Positions 45,451 to 55,211 of a stretch of 64,000 nt of DNA are shown here, in pieces (within the stretch, counting starts at the first letter, position 1; each line of letters opens with the position of its first letter). The stretch is from positions 1-64,000 of the forward strand of contig RDZH01000012.1 of NCBI GenBank assembly GCA_004293935.1. Reading direction: 5' to 3'. The notes under the pieces are model-generated. The model had not been told where the DNA came from and did no database searches. It worked only from the letters and a program-made list of their open reading frames with translations. The position numbers were made by a program, and so were the translations under genes. Source of the stretch: Alphaproteobacteria bacterium. Lineage in GTDB: Bacteria > Pseudomonadota > Alphaproteobacteria > Rickettsiales > UBA998.

Positions 45451-47094
45451 ATGCGTAAACTCCCCCTCATTCTTGGTGCATCCATTATAACCCTACTTGG
45501 CGCAGGGCATTATCTTACATGGCAGACACAATCGACCCTTGTTGCTCAGCCCTTAGAGCAGATGGTTGCCCACATCAATAAAAAAGCCGGCAAAGACTTG
45601 GTGACGCTCAGTTTTGAACGCAAAGAGCAAGCGCATTATCCAAGCGATCCTACCGTTACCTACCACAACCCAACCCTCATATTTAATGAACCCAACAATG
45701 TTGCAGAAGTGCCGATAAAAAGCATCGCACTCACAGGCGATCTATCTATGAGTACGTCCTTGCTTGATCGCAGCAGCACAATGAACATGACGGGTATGCT
45801 CGAATTAGAAGGTGGCGACGCAGCGCAACCCTATAAAGAGCGCGTTTCATGGGATAGTTTCCAAGGATGCCGCATACAATCCGCAGATTCACACCTCGCG
45901 CTCCTCACGGGAAAAAGTGCGTTCACCACTATGCACTCACCAACGGATCTGCTTAAAGCCATACAGCACGCCGAATGTTCTGCACAGAAGCTAAAAATAG
46001 AGGATATGCTCCACAATGAAACCGTTTTCACGGCACAAAGCAGCAATATTATCGTAGATTCTTCTGCCCACATGGCAGAAACCCCAAAATTATCTTTTAA
46101 TGTCGCTGTCAAACAAATGATGTTTTATTATCCGCTTGAACAATATAAGCGCGATCTTAGCGAAATGGCAAGCTCACTTGAATTTGCGAATGAAGATGCA
46201 GCACGCTTTATCACCCACCTTGCCACCAAACCCATGCTGCCCTTTATCGATCCACAAAAATCAGGCGCATCCGATTTTGTGATGCAGGGCGAAACAGAAG
46301 GCGATTTTGCAAAAGAAAAGCCGTTCCCCTTTAGCCTTACACTCACAAAACTACATTCTGCCAACAAACTTATGGACATCAACCTGCCATTTTCGATCCA
46401 TGCTACGGATGAATCCACCGTTGAATTCACCCATGATGGCACCATGCGTTTTGACCCCGCCTATGCAGCACTCATGGAAGAATCAGTTGATATACTTCTT
46501 GAAGCTGCACAAGACCCCGCTTTGCAACTCACCCCACACACGCAAGCCTTACGGGATAATCTCAACATCCATGCCTTGCGCAACATTATGACTGTACCGC
46601 TCCATGATGCGGGCGAGATCCGCACGTCGTTCCATCTTAACGTTGCCCCCCATGCCGTGAACATGAAACCCCTCAGCATCCAAACGGCTTTGTTTGGCAT
46701 CAAGGCAGAGGCGAGCATAACGCAAAACCAGAATCCCCCTAAATATGATGGCACAGTGCATCTCACCAACTATGCGGAGCTTATCAAACGCACCAGTTCT
46801 TTAGCCAATGATCTAAGTGCCTTATCCTATTCGCTTGGTTCATCCCCTATGGAGCAGGTTGTTTCAGATGCAGCACAAACCGCTTTAGTGACGTTCCTTG
46901 GCAATCTCGATACCGAAAGCAATAAGCTCGATAATAGCGCGCTCATTACCATTGCATCGGATGCGCAAGGGATGCCCACCATTTCACAAAAACCTGCTAT
47001 GGCGGTGCTGATCGAAGCAGCGACTCAGCTTGCCCCGCACTTCCCCATCCTCACACAGATGGGCATACCTTCCATGGGTGTCGCACCACAATGA
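45451..47094 (+). CDS. Anchored periplasmic protein of unknown function
   Basis: 547 residues. One N-terminal membrane segment (LILGASIITLLGAGHYL) is followed by a long periplasmic region without further hydrophobic stretches. Repeated beta-strand-like segments (FELSLTLTKL..., SFNVAVKQMMFYYP) suggest a DUF2125/DUF945-like or AsmA-like elongated fold, but I cannot assign a family. Its stop codon overlaps the pabB start (ATGA). Confidence 0.65.
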   Translation: MRKLPLILGASIITLLGAGHYLTWQTQSTLVAQPLEQMVAHINKKAGKDLVTLSFERKEQAHYPSDPTVTYHNPTLIFNEPNNVAEVPIKSIALTGDLSMSTSLLDRSSTMNMTGMLELEGGDAAQPYKERVSWDSFQGCRIQSADSHLALLTGKSAFTTMHSPTDLLKAIQHAECSAQKLKIEDMLHNETVFTAQSSNIIVDSSAHMAETPKLSFNVAVKQMMFYYPLEQYKRDLSEMASSLEFANEDAARFITHLATKPMLPFIDPQKSGASDFVMQGETEGDFAKEKPFPFSLTLTKLHSANKLMDINLPFSIHATDESTVEFTHDGTMRFDPAYAALMEESVDILLEAAQDPALQLTPHTQALRDNLNIHALRNIMTVPLHDAGEIRTSFHLNVAPHAVNMKPLSIQTALFGIKAEASITQNQNPPKYDGTVHLTNYAELIKRTSSLANDLSALSYSLGSSPMEQVVSDAAQTALVTFLGNLDTESNKLDNSALITIASDAQGMPTISQKPAMAVLIEAATQLAPHFPILTQMGIPSMGVAPQ

Positions 47095-48350
47095 TCACGA
47101 TAACGTCACGTCCATGGGGAGAACCGTGCGATTATGCGCACGCCGTACTTGGTTCTTTTGCGGATGTGGCGTTGCTTTTTTCAGCACTACGCACCAGCTA
47201 TTCGGGTGCATCCAGCCTTTTGGCGTGGGATGTGCTTGATGTGATTGAGGCGCACAACGCGCACGATGCATGGGCATGGCTGCATGATTTCTCGCAGCAT
47301 CCGCCAGAAGAAGCAGGCACATGGATCGGCTATCTTAGCTATGAAGCTGGCTATGCATCCCCACCCCCAACAAAGGCAACATGCCCCGCTTTTCCCATCA
47401 TGCGCTTTGTACGCTACCGCTTTATGTGCCGCTTTGATCATGTTACGCAATCTATCTTCAGTGATGATGCCTCATGGGAAAGCCTCATGCACTGTGCCGA
47501 AAAACCACGCGCACCTACGCCTATGCCATGCCCACTTCCTCATGCCACCATGATGCCCCCTGATGCCTATCTTGATCATGTCCGTGATGCGCAAGAGCAT
47601 ATTGCTGCTGGTTCATTTTATCAAGTCAATCTGACGCGCAAAGAATCAGGGCAGTGGCACGAACCACTCACGCCATTACATGCATGGGCGTTGTTCACCC
47701 GCTTATGCGCACGCAGTCCCGCACCCTATAGTGCCTTTATTTCCCATAAGGATAGCTATATTCTCTCATCCTCCCCTGAATTATTTGTAGAACTGGATGC
47801 CCACGGTCATATCAGTAGCCGTCCGATTAAAGGCACGTTAGGCAGAGAACATGCATCAGAAGATTTGCATCGCAGTGAGAAAAACCGCGCTGAAAACCTT
47901 ATGATAGTCGATTTAGTCCGTCATGATCTCGCACAAGTGGCACGGGTAGGATCAGTGAAAGTACCCGAACTCTATAGTGTTGATAGTTTTCGCACCGTCC
48001 ATCATTTATCCTCGCAGATCACCGCTCAACAACACCCCGATGCCACCCTCGCCACGATACTACGCGCTCTCTTTCCCGCTGGTTCGATGACAGGCGCACC
48101 CAAACGCGCTGCCATGCGCTGGATAGCTGAACATGAAGGCGTACAACGCGGGGTTTATAGCGGTGCATTAGGATGGATCACACCAAGGGAAGCCATGTTG
48201 AATGTCGTCATCCGCACGTTAATTGCGACATCACAATATTATGAATATCAAATAGGTGGCGGGATTGTGATGGATTCAGACCCGCATGATGAATATACAG
48301 AAACGTGCATCAAAGCACGAGGATTAGAGCGTATGCTCTATGGTGATTAA
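47091..48350 (+). CDS. pabB: Aminodeoxychorismate synthase component I
   Basis: 419 residues, chorismate-binding family. Conserved blocks: SSSPELFVELDAHGHISSRPIKGT, NRAENLMIVDLVRHDLA, SSQITAQ, and the C-terminal FPAGSMTGAPKRAA ... GVYSGALGWI. The PIKGT lysine points to PabB or anthranilate synthase; the length and the presence of pabC-like and fol genes favour PabB. It converts chorismate and ammonia to aminodeoxychorismate for folate. Confidence 0.88.
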   Translation: MITITSRPWGEPCDYAHAVLGSFADVALLFSALRTSYSGASSLLAWDVLDVIEAHNAHDAWAWLHDFSQHPPEEAGTWIGYLSYEAGYASPPPTKATCPAFPIMRFVRYRFMCRFDHVTQSIFSDDASWESLMHCAEKPRAPTPMPCPLPHATMMPPDAYLDHVRDAQEHIAAGSFYQVNLTRKESGQWHEPLTPLHAWALFTRLCARSPAPYSAFISHKDSYILSSSPELFVELDAHGHISSRPIKGTLGREHASEDLHRSEKNRAENLMIVDLVRHDLAQVARVGSVKVPELYSVDSFRTVHHLSSQITAQQHPDATLATILRALFPAGSMTGAPKRAAMRWIAEHEGVQRGVYSGALGWITPREAMLNVVIRTLIATSQYYEYQIGGGIVMDSDPHDEYTETCIKARGLERMLYGD

Positions 48351-48359
48351 ATGCGCGCT

Positions 48360-48608
48360 TTACCCCTTACTACGCGAAGTATCTGTAGCCTTATGAGGCA
48401 AGGATGCCTGCACCTTCGGCGCAACATCAGACACAGACGATATAGCACTATCCACATGCAAGGTTGCCCCAGATGCCTGCGCAATTTCCTCAAGCAATTT
48501 CGCAACTTCGGGCTGCACCACCGTCGAAACGGTTGTGATAGAAGAAACCTTCAACATTTGTTGCGCAAAGAGAAGTTGTTGTAGGGTTGGGGTTGTGATT
48601 ACCGTCAT
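48360..48608 (-). CDS. Small orphan protein, 82 residues
   Basis: A soluble, Ser/Thr/Val-rich protein (KVSSITTVSTVVQPEVAKLL) with no signal peptide or family. It lies ten bases from the pabB stop on the opposite strand and 31 bases after the 70-residue protein gene at 48640, with which it may form an operon. No strong ribosome-binding site is seen. Confidence 0.45.
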   Translation of the reverse strand: MTVITTPTLQQLLFAQQMLKVSSITTVSTVVQPEVAKLLEEIAQASGATLHVDSAISSVSDVAPKVQASLPHKATDTSRSKG

Positions 48609-48639
48609 AGAAGTACCATGTTACATCATTGTGATGCTT

Positions 48640-48852
48640 TTATCCATTATTAAACTCCACATGTCCTGAAAGGTACGAAATGGATGAAGATAAGTGCGAG
48701 GATTCCTCAGGACCATTAATTAATCTGAGTGCTAAAATACCAGCTTCAATCTCTGTATCATCCAAACGCATACCAATACATATATCCCGATAGGTCATAC
48801 CGGGTTTCATAATATATTTTGCACCAAACGGAATCGGCTTTTCGTAGATCAT
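48640..48852 (-). CDS. Small orphan protein, 70 residues
   Basis: Acidic soluble protein (GMTYRDICIGMRLDDTEIEAGILALRLINGPEESSH). AGGA lies eight bases before the ATG, which supports translation. No family recognised. The promoter region is shared, divergently, with repeat element copy B (48979-49097). Confidence 0.5.
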   Translation of the reverse strand: MIYEKPIPFGAKYIMKPGMTYRDICIGMRLDDTEIEAGILALRLINGPEESSHLSSSISYLSGHVEFNNG

Positions 48853-48978
48853 AATTTTAATCCTGCTTATCTATACTTGTTATCATAACAAAAAATACTA
48901 TGAAATGGTGTGACAATTCTGTGAATTTTACTACTACCTCAAAAAATTTTTTGTGAGACATTTCACATGCATTCTTCT

Positions 48979-49097
48979 ATACTCATCGCACATGAAGATA
49001 TGTCGTATCTGAATGTGGGAAAGATGAGTATTTTTAATAAGATATACCCTTCATTTCACTTACAAGGACTCAACTCCTTGAAATGAAATGGGTATAT
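48979..49097. repeat. Two-hairpin repeat element, copy B
   Basis: Hairpin 1: ATACTCATC (48979-48987) with GATGAGTAT (49023-49031), enclosing ACAT/ATGT and an AGATA...TATCT tip. Hairpin 2: ATATACCC (49042-49049) with GGGTATAT (49090-49097), then ATTTCA/TGAAAT and CAAGG/CCTTG. Same orientation and order as 31185-31298. It lies 142 bases before the mucR-like gene. Confidence 0.75.
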
Positions 49098-49239
49098 ATA
49101 AAGCACCATATATTTTGAGCAAACCACACCTAGACATAATAATCATGATATTATGGTCACATTCCAAGAATATGGTTTTGCATTTCCTTAATTTAGGCTA
49201 TATTAATTAAAAAAGCATCTAACTTTTGATAGGAACATT

Positions 49240-49764
49240 ATGTCGAGCGAAGATTTTTTGAAGGCTGCAATTATTCACGCCGCAGGGCGCATTGCTGCTG
49301 CCTATATCACGGCGCATAAGCCCACCATCGATGCCCTACCTGAGTTGATGGATCACATCACCCAAAGCCTAGGGGTTCTGAATAGTCCAACTTTTTCTAG
49401 TGGCTATGAACAACCGCATACGGATATATCATCTTCGGTTACCTCCGAATATATTGTGTGTTTGGAAGATGGCAAAAAACTCAAAATGTTGAAACGCTAT
49501 CTAAAAACCAACTTCAATATGACACCCGAAGAATATCGTCGCAAATGGAATCTTCCGCCCGATTATCCCATGGTTGCACCGAACTATGCTAAACGTCGTA
49601 GCGAATTAGCCAAGGATATTGGGCTTGGTAAACAGAGCCTTCATCATCGCAAACAAGTCGCGGTTGCCAAGTTTAAGTCAGGGCTTCCCACAGGCAAAGG
49701 CAAATTGCAGATTGTGCGCTCCACCGATATTATGACGGCACGCTCACCTCATAATAATCATTAA
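49240..49764 (+). CDS. MucR/Ros-family transcriptional regulator with degenerate zinc finger
   Basis: 174 residues. The MucR pattern is clear: YIVCLEDGKKLKMLKRYLKT, MTPEEYRRKWNLPPDYPMVAPNYAKRRSELAKDIGLG. MucR proteins are nucleoid-like repressors of surface and virulence genes in alphaproteobacteria. Of the usual zinc ligands only C74 remains; the positions of the second Cys and the two His are D77, Y87 and N91/F92. The N-terminal part (SVT.EYI preceded by AAYITAHKPTIDALPELM) is normal and mediates oligomerisation in the family. Monocistronic, AGGAAC before the start. Confidence 0.9.
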   Translation: MSSEDFLKAAIIHAAGRIAAAYITAHKPTIDALPELMDHITQSLGVLNSPTFSSGYEQPHTDISSSVTSEYIVCLEDGKKLKMLKRYLKTNFNMTPEEYRRKWNLPPDYPMVAPNYAKRRSELAKDIGLGKQSLHHRKQVAVAKFKSGLPTGKGKLQIVRSTDIMTARSPHNNH

Positions 49765-49799
49765 TATTGTGTCCCATTGTCAGTTGGTGAACTCGCCTT

Positions 49800-50513
49800 A
49801 TGCATATTCATCCTGATATTGCAGAACTGCGCCGTTTTTATTCTTCTCCTTTTGGGGAAGCGGTGCGCCGTGATATTGCGCAAGCACTGCATCGACATTG
49901 GCAGGATGCCCGAGGCTTGCAGATGGTAGGCGTAGGCTTTGCTCTGCCCTATTTAGGGCATTATTTACCCCATGCCTACAGCGTTATATCGCTTATGCTC
50001 CCTCATATGGGCGCGATCTATTGGCCTACTGATGGCTTGAATCATAGCATCTTGATGGATCAAAGTGCCTTTCCTTTGCGTGATGAATCGGTGGATCGTA
50101 TTTTGGTTGTCCACGCCATTGAGCATAGTCCGCATTTGCACACCATGATACAGGAATTGTACCGTATTATGCGTGTGGGGGGGCGCGTACTGTTTGTTGT
50201 TCCCAACCGCACGGGCTTATGGTCACGGCAGCGCAACAACCCGTTTGGCTATGGTCATCCCTATTACCGTATGCAATTACAACATCGCGGTGAGCTTGCG
50301 GGCTTCACCTTTGTGGGCGTATCATCGGCACTTTATTATCCCCCCACAACATGGCGCAGCGCGCTCTATAGCTCACGATATATAGAGCCTCTAGGACGGG
50401 CTATTCTGCCACGTCAAGGGGGGGTGCTGATTGTTGAAATGGAAAAGCAAATTTATGCTGGTATTACAGAATCTGCACCCATCCCACACATTAACCCTAT
50501 TGTCGTAGGATAA
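49800..50513 (+). CDS. SAM-dependent methyltransferase, class I
   Basis: 237 residues. ILVVHAIEHSPHLHTMIQELYRIMRVGGRVLFVVPNR is a methyltransferase type 11 motif; GVGFALPYLG near 44 is the SAM loop, changed from the usual G-x-G-x-G. Substrate unknown. Family members often lie near hydroxyacylglutathione hydrolase in alphaproteobacteria; not here. It converges on lpxC with only four bases between. Confidence 0.75.
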   Translation: MHIHPDIAELRRFYSSPFGEAVRRDIAQALHRHWQDARGLQMVGVGFALPYLGHYLPHAYSVISLMLPHMGAIYWPTDGLNHSILMDQSAFPLRDESVDRILVVHAIEHSPHLHTMIQELYRIMRVGGRVLFVVPNRTGLWSRQRNNPFGYGHPYYRMQLQHRGELAGFTFVGVSSALYYPPTTWRSALYSSRYIEPLGRAILPRQGGVLIVEMEKQIYAGITESAPIPHINPIVVG

Positions 50514-50517
50514 TGTT

Positions 50518-51447
50518 CTAAGAGATAATGGCAGATACCCCAAGCGATTGTGCAGCATGAACCATATGCGCAGGCACAAAGGCATCATGTTCTTGCACCA
50601 CTATCCATGCATCGCTTTGGGCAAGCAAGGCACGCATCAAGGCATTATTGATATTATGGCCGGGACGCGAAGTCGTGACATGGGCAAGAAAACGCATTCC
50701 CGTCAAGAAATAATCACCAATGCAATCTAATGCCTTATGGCGTACACATTCATCATGATAACGCAAGCCATCATGATTCATGATGCCTTCTTCATTGATC
50801 ACCACCGCATTATGCAATGAACCGCCCCGCGCCAAGCCTGCTGCACGCATCGCTTCTACCTCATGGTAAAAACCAAAGGTACGGGCGCGTGATAAGCTCT
50901 GCTTGAACGTTGTTTCTGTCGCATCAAAGGAATAACGTTGCGCGCCGATCGCTTGATGGGCAAACATAATATCCACATCCAGCATAAATCCATCATCGCA
51001 CGGTGCAATCGTTGCCACTGAATCACCATCACGCACTGTCACGGTTTTAAGCACTTTCAGCATGGCACGTGGTGCATCTTGCGCGACAACACCCACACAT
51101 TCAATCAGGAACATGAACGGCTCAGAGCTACCATCCATCACAGGCACTTCAGAACCATCAATCTCAATTAGCACATTATCAATCCCACTGCCCCATAATG
51201 CTGCCATCACATGCTCCACCGTAGAGACACGCACGCCATAAGCATTTTCTAATACGGTGCATAAACGCGTATCCACCACATTATGGACATCTGCTTTAAT
51301 CAGCGCATGTTCCGCCTTGGCAATATCAGTACGCTTAAACCAAATGCCAAAATGTTCTGGCGCAGGGTGAAGGGTCATGGTGACGTGCGCACCTTGATGC
51401 AAGCTGATGCCATCACATTTAATTGGCTGTGCGAGTGTATGTTGCAT
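50518..51447 (-). CDS. lpxC: UDP-3-O-acyl-N-acetylglucosamine deacetylase
   Basis: 309 residues from MQHTLAQPIKCDGISLHQG; AGGA lies properly before this ATG and overlaps the alternative one at 51459. Zinc ligands are in STVEHVMAAL (H) and VRHKALDCIGDYFL (H and D); MDGSSEPFMFLI carries the catalytic-region Asp/Glu. LpxC commits to lipid A synthesis, so the cell makes LPS. It is not beside ftsZ as in many bacteria. Confidence 0.95.
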   Translation of the reverse strand: MQHTLAQPIKCDGISLHQGAHVTMTLHPAPEHFGIWFKRTDIAKAEHALIKADVHNVVDTRLCTVLENAYGVRVSTVEHVMAALWGSGIDNVLIEIDGSEVPVMDGSSEPFMFLIECVGVVAQDAPRAMLKVLKTVTVRDGDSVATIAPCDDGFMLDVDIMFAHQAIGAQRYSFDATETTFKQSLSRARTFGFYHEVEAMRAAGLARGGSLHNAVVINEEGIMNHDGLRYHDECVRHKALDCIGDYFLTGMRFLAHVTTSRPGHNINNALMRALLAQSDAWIVVQEHDAFVPAHMVHAAQSLGVSAIIS

Positions 51448-51556
51448 AAAATTCCTCATATCTATTCAATAGACACATCATAGAGAAATTATCGCATCGC
51501 AACAACACACAGATTGCAACAGATTGTTACAATCGATTTTTAGCACGGTTTATCAC

Positions 51557-51690
51557 AGAACCTAGGTTCTGTTGAATTTTCGCTGATGCGCTAGCGAAAA
51601 TGACGAATTTGCGAGAACCGCAACGGAATGTACTTAAGGTACATGAGCTTTGGTGCGCACAGCAAAACGTCATTTGCTTGCTAAGCAGCA
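51557..51690. repeat. Palindrome-rich intergenic element
   Basis: A perfect 14-bp palindrome AGAACCTAGGTTCT (51557-51570), TTTTCGCT/AGCGAAAA (51577-51600) and an outer AAATGACG/CGTCATTT pair (51598-51675) enclosing a GTACTTAAGGTAC palindrome. No gene is seen in 51448-51709. It resembles a dispersed repeat, but there is no second copy in the window. Confidence 0.45.
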
Positions 51691-51709
51691 GTAGAAAAAG
51701 CAACAAAAC

Positions 51710-53437
51710 CTAACCAGAACACAAGCGTAGTGGAGGTATACGTGGCACATATTGATCGTACCATGTCACAAATTGCTGCGAAGCCATGGGCTTGGCAATG
51801 AAATATCCTTGCGCGGCATCACATTGCATCTGTTGCAACATGGCGAGTTGATCCTCTTTTTCTAGCCCCTCAGCCACGACGCGCAAATCAAGCTCATGCC
51901 CAATGTCAATCATCAATTTAACAATCTTCTGATCATCCCTGCGTTCATCCATATGCATCACAAAGCTACGATCAATTTTCAACGCATCCAGCGGGTATCG
52001 CCGCAAATAATCAATGGAGGAATAGCCGATACCAAAATCATCCATATATAATTTAATGCCCAAATCTTTTAATTGATGCATCACATGAAGGGTGGTCGCA
52101 TTATCCGCCAACATGGCGGTTTCGGTAATTTCGATGATTAATCGCTGCGGTGGCATCGCATGTTCGCGCAGCATATGCTGCACAAGTGATACCAATTCAG
52201 GATTGCACATTTCTCTTGCGGAAAGATTGACGGCAATATCAATATTGCTAAAGATAGGATGTTGATGCTGCTTGCACGCAGTTTGCAACACCCATGTGCT
52301 AACATTCTGAATCAATCCTGCTTCTTCTGCGAGGGGGATAAATTGATCGGGTGGGATATAGCCATAGACGGGGTGCTGCCAACGAATCAGTGCTTCTGCT
52401 CCTGTGACCACTCCCGTTTTCAGATCAATTTTTGGCTGATAATGCAAGGAAAACATTTCATCATTCATTTTCTCCTTCAAGTCACGCGTAAGGTGAATCC
52501 GCTTGCGTGCTACCTCATTAAGTTCAGCCGAGAAGAAACGATACCGTCCTTTTCCCTCTTTTTTGGCATTCTGAAGCGCATATTCCGCGTGCATCATCAG
52601 TTCGCTTGCTTCTAAAGCACATTCAGGGAAGGTGGCAACACCAATACTTGCACTCAAATGCAACGAAATATTCCCTATTTCAGTATGCACGCGCATCGTC
52701 TCAATAATTTCTTCTGCCAACACGGCGCAGGCATCCAAATCATCAGCAATATCAATAATCACAAACACATCTGCAGAAAGACGCGCTAAAATACAATCTT
52801 CTTCCAAGACATTTTGCAACCGCGCCGCCACATCAATCAGCAAGGCATTGCCCACATGATGCCCGTGCAACTGATTAATTTCACTGAAATTATCAATATC
52901 GACATAGTATAGCGCGACCAAAGATTTTTCACGCTTTGCACTTTGAATGGCTTGTTTTAAGGTAGCGGGAATCAATTCACCATTCATCAATCCTGTCAAA
53001 TGATCATGCATCGCAAGATAGGATAGTTTTTCTTCATAGCGTTTACGTTGCATCGCGTAGCTTGCAACCCGTCTCACGGTTTCAGGCGTTGATTGCCCTT
53101 TAATCAGATAATCTTGTACGCCATATCCAAGCACGCGCAAAATATCTGCCTCGCATTCTTCATCAAACATAGCAATAATCGCGATGGCACGATCATGTTC
53201 ACGGATGCGTTGCACATCTTCCGACATCGAATTTATTCCGTTCTGTGAGAGGGATACATCCAAAAACATCACATCATAGCGAACGGCAAAAAACTCTTCT
53301 GTCATCTCGTCCAGCGCATGACAACGCACCACATCAATTCCTTTCTCTTGCAAAGGGGCAACAAACTCCTTCTCAAGATCAAAGTTCATGGTGGCACGAC
53401 TCACAAGTGCCACACGGTCAATATGCAACTTCCCCAT
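51710..53437 (-). CDS. Receiver-GGDEF-EAL protein, probable c-di-GMP phosphodiesterase
   Basis: 575 residues. Receiver-like domain at 1-125 (D60 in VMFLDV, K113 in LIKG); a GGDEF-type domain in which the signature is changed to SADVF (221-225), so probably inactive as a cyclase; and an intact EAL domain: GAEALIRW (EAL at 348-350), NLSAREM, EITETAM, DDFGIGYSS, KIDRSFV and VVAEGLE. The protein should lower c-di-GMP, with the GGDEF domain as a sensor. Cytosolic, monocistronic. Confidence 0.9.
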   Translation of the reverse strand: MGKLHIDRVALVSRATMNFDLEKEFVAPLQEKGIDVVRCHALDEMTEEFFAVRYDVMFLDVSLSQNGINSMSEDVQRIREHDRAIAIIAMFDEECEADILRVLGYGVQDYLIKGQSTPETVRRVASYAMQRKRYEEKLSYLAMHDHLTGLMNGELIPATLKQAIQSAKREKSLVALYYVDIDNFSEINQLHGHHVGNALLIDVAARLQNVLEEDCILARLSADVFVIIDIADDLDACAVLAEEIIETMRVHTEIGNISLHLSASIGVATFPECALEASELMMHAEYALQNAKKEGKGRYRFFSAELNEVARKRIHLTRDLKEKMNDEMFSLHYQPKIDLKTGVVTGAEALIRWQHPVYGYIPPDQFIPLAEEAGLIQNVSTWVLQTACKQHQHPIFSNIDIAVNLSAREMCNPELVSLVQHMLREHAMPPQRLIIEITETAMLADNATTLHVMHQLKDLGIKLYMDDFGIGYSSIDYLRRYPLDALKIDRSFVMHMDERRDDQKIVKLMIDIGHELDLRVVAEGLEKEDQLAMLQQMQCDAAQGYFIAKPMASQQFVTWYDQYVPRIPPLRLCSG

Positions 53438-53633
53438 TTTCTACCTTATTCCTAGGCTGGCTTACTGATAAATGACGCGATAATCTGCGCATTTATACCA
53501 TCCCCTTATAGATCCTATGGTACTCATTAATGCATAATTTTCACTTAACATTGCATGACGATTGCGTGAAAAATGAATACAAATTGACATATCTGTCATG
53601 GAGCAGACATGAGGCCATCCCTATGCCCGTTCG

Positions 53634-55172
53634 CTAAAGAGGCAAATTATCATGCTTCTTCCAAGGATTCTGCACATCTTTATTGCGCAACATCGCCAAA
53701 GCACGGCAAATACGCCAACGTGTATTTTGCGGACGAATCACATCATCAATATAGCCCCGTGATGCAGCCACAAACGGGCTTGCAAACATTTCACGATATT
53801 CACGAATACGCGTCTGACGCTCCTCATCATTGGCAACCGAGCCACGGAACACGATTTCCACTGCCCCTTCTGGACCCATCACGGCAATTTCTGCACTTGG
53901 CCATGCGAAATTAATATCACCACGCAGATTTTTAGAACTCATCACAATATACGCACCACCATAGGCTTTGCGGGTAATGAGGGTAATTTTCGGCACAGTC
54001 GCCTCAGCATAGGCATAAATCAGTTTCGCCCCATGCTTAATAATCCCGTGATGCTCTTGCGCTGTTCCCGGCAGAAATCCCGGCACATCCACCAAGGTGA
54101 GCAACGGAATATTGAAGGCATCACAAAAGCGCACAAAACGTGCTGCTTTCTTGGATGCATCAATATCTAAGCATCCCGCCAATTCCATTGGCTGATTGGC
54201 AACAACACCCACAGTTGCACCTTCCATACGCGTAAATCCAATAAGGATATTGGGAGCATGTTCAGGCTGAATCTGGAAAAAATCCCCCTCATCGGCAACG
54301 CTGCTTATCAATTCCAACATATCATAGGCTTTGTTGGCATGATCAGGTACTAACGTGTTCAACGCCAAATCGACGCGATCGGCGGGATCATTTGTCGGAA
54401 TAGTCGGAGGCTTTTCCCGGTTGGAAGAAGGCAAGAAATTCATCAATCGACGCACTTCCAGCAATGCTTCAATATCATTATCAAATGCCAAATCCGCCAC
54501 GCCTGTTTTGCGCGTATGCGTTGATGCGCCCCCCAATTCCTCTTGCGTGACATGCTCATGCGTCACGGTTTTCACCACCTCAGGGCCTGTGACAAACATA
54601 TAGGAACTATCGCGCACCATAATAGTGAAATCCGTCAGCGCAGGTGAATACACAGCCCCCCCCGCACATGGGCCCATAATCACCGATATTTGCGGCACAA
54701 CACCCGAGGCAAGCACATTACGCTTGAAAATTTCTGCATATCCTGCCAGTGAATCCACACCTTCTTGAATACGCGCCCCGCCCGAATCATTAAGCCCAAT
54801 AATCGGCGCACCATTTTGAATCGCCATATCCATGATCTTACAAATTTTCTTGGCATTGGTTTCAGATAATGATCCGCCATGCACGGTAAAATCTTGCGAA
54901 AAGACGAACACCAAGCGGCCATTGATCATGCCACTTCCAACCACCACACCATCGCCTGCAATTTGCTTATCTTGCATCCCAAAGCTAAGGCAGCGATGTT
55001 CCACGAACATATCAAATTCCTCAAAGGAATCATGATCAAGCAACACTTCCAACCGCTCACGCGCCGTCAGTTTTCCGCGTTCATGTTGCTTTTCAACACG
55101 CGCTACACCACCGCCCGAACGCGCTTGATCCCGTTTTTGTTCTAATTGCGTAATAATTGCTAAATGTGCCAT
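53634..55172 (-). CDS. pccB: Acyl-CoA carboxylase beta subunit (propionyl-CoA type)
   Basis: 512 residues, two crotonase-like carboxyltransferase halves. [39 protein letters not shown] and [16 protein letters not shown] mark the acyl-CoA site; [23 protein letters not shown] and [14 protein letters not shown] the biotin side. Together with PccA it carboxylates propionyl-CoA to methylmalonyl-CoA; pccA is not in the window. Confidence 0.93.
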   Translation of the reverse strand: MAHLAIITQLEQKRDQARSGGGVARVEKQHERGKLTARERLEVLLDHDSFEEFDMFVEHRCLSFGMQDKQIAGDGVVVGSGMINGRLVFVFSQDFTVHGGSLSETNAKKICKIMDMAIQNGAPIIGLNDSGGARIQEGVDSLAGYAEIFKRNVLASGVVPQISVIMGPCAGGAVYSPALTDFTIMVRDSSYMFVTGPEVVKTVTHEHVTQEELGGASTHTRKTGVADLAFDNDIEALLEVRRLMNFLPSSNREKPPTIPTNDPADRVDLALNTLVPDHANKAYDMLELISSVADEGDFFQIQPEHAPNILIGFTRMEGATVGVVANQPMELAGCLDIDASKKAARFVRFCDAFNIPLLTLVDVPGFLPGTAQEHHGIIKHGAKLIYAYAEATVPKITLITRKAYGGAYIVMSSKNLRGDINFAWPSAEIAVMGPEGAVEIVFRGSVANDEERQTRIREYREMFASPFVAASRGYIDDVIRPQNTRWRICRALAMLRNKDVQNPWKKHDNLPL

Positions 55173-55211
55173 ATCATTCCTTAAAATACTTAGCCCCTTG
55201 GCTACTAGGGT

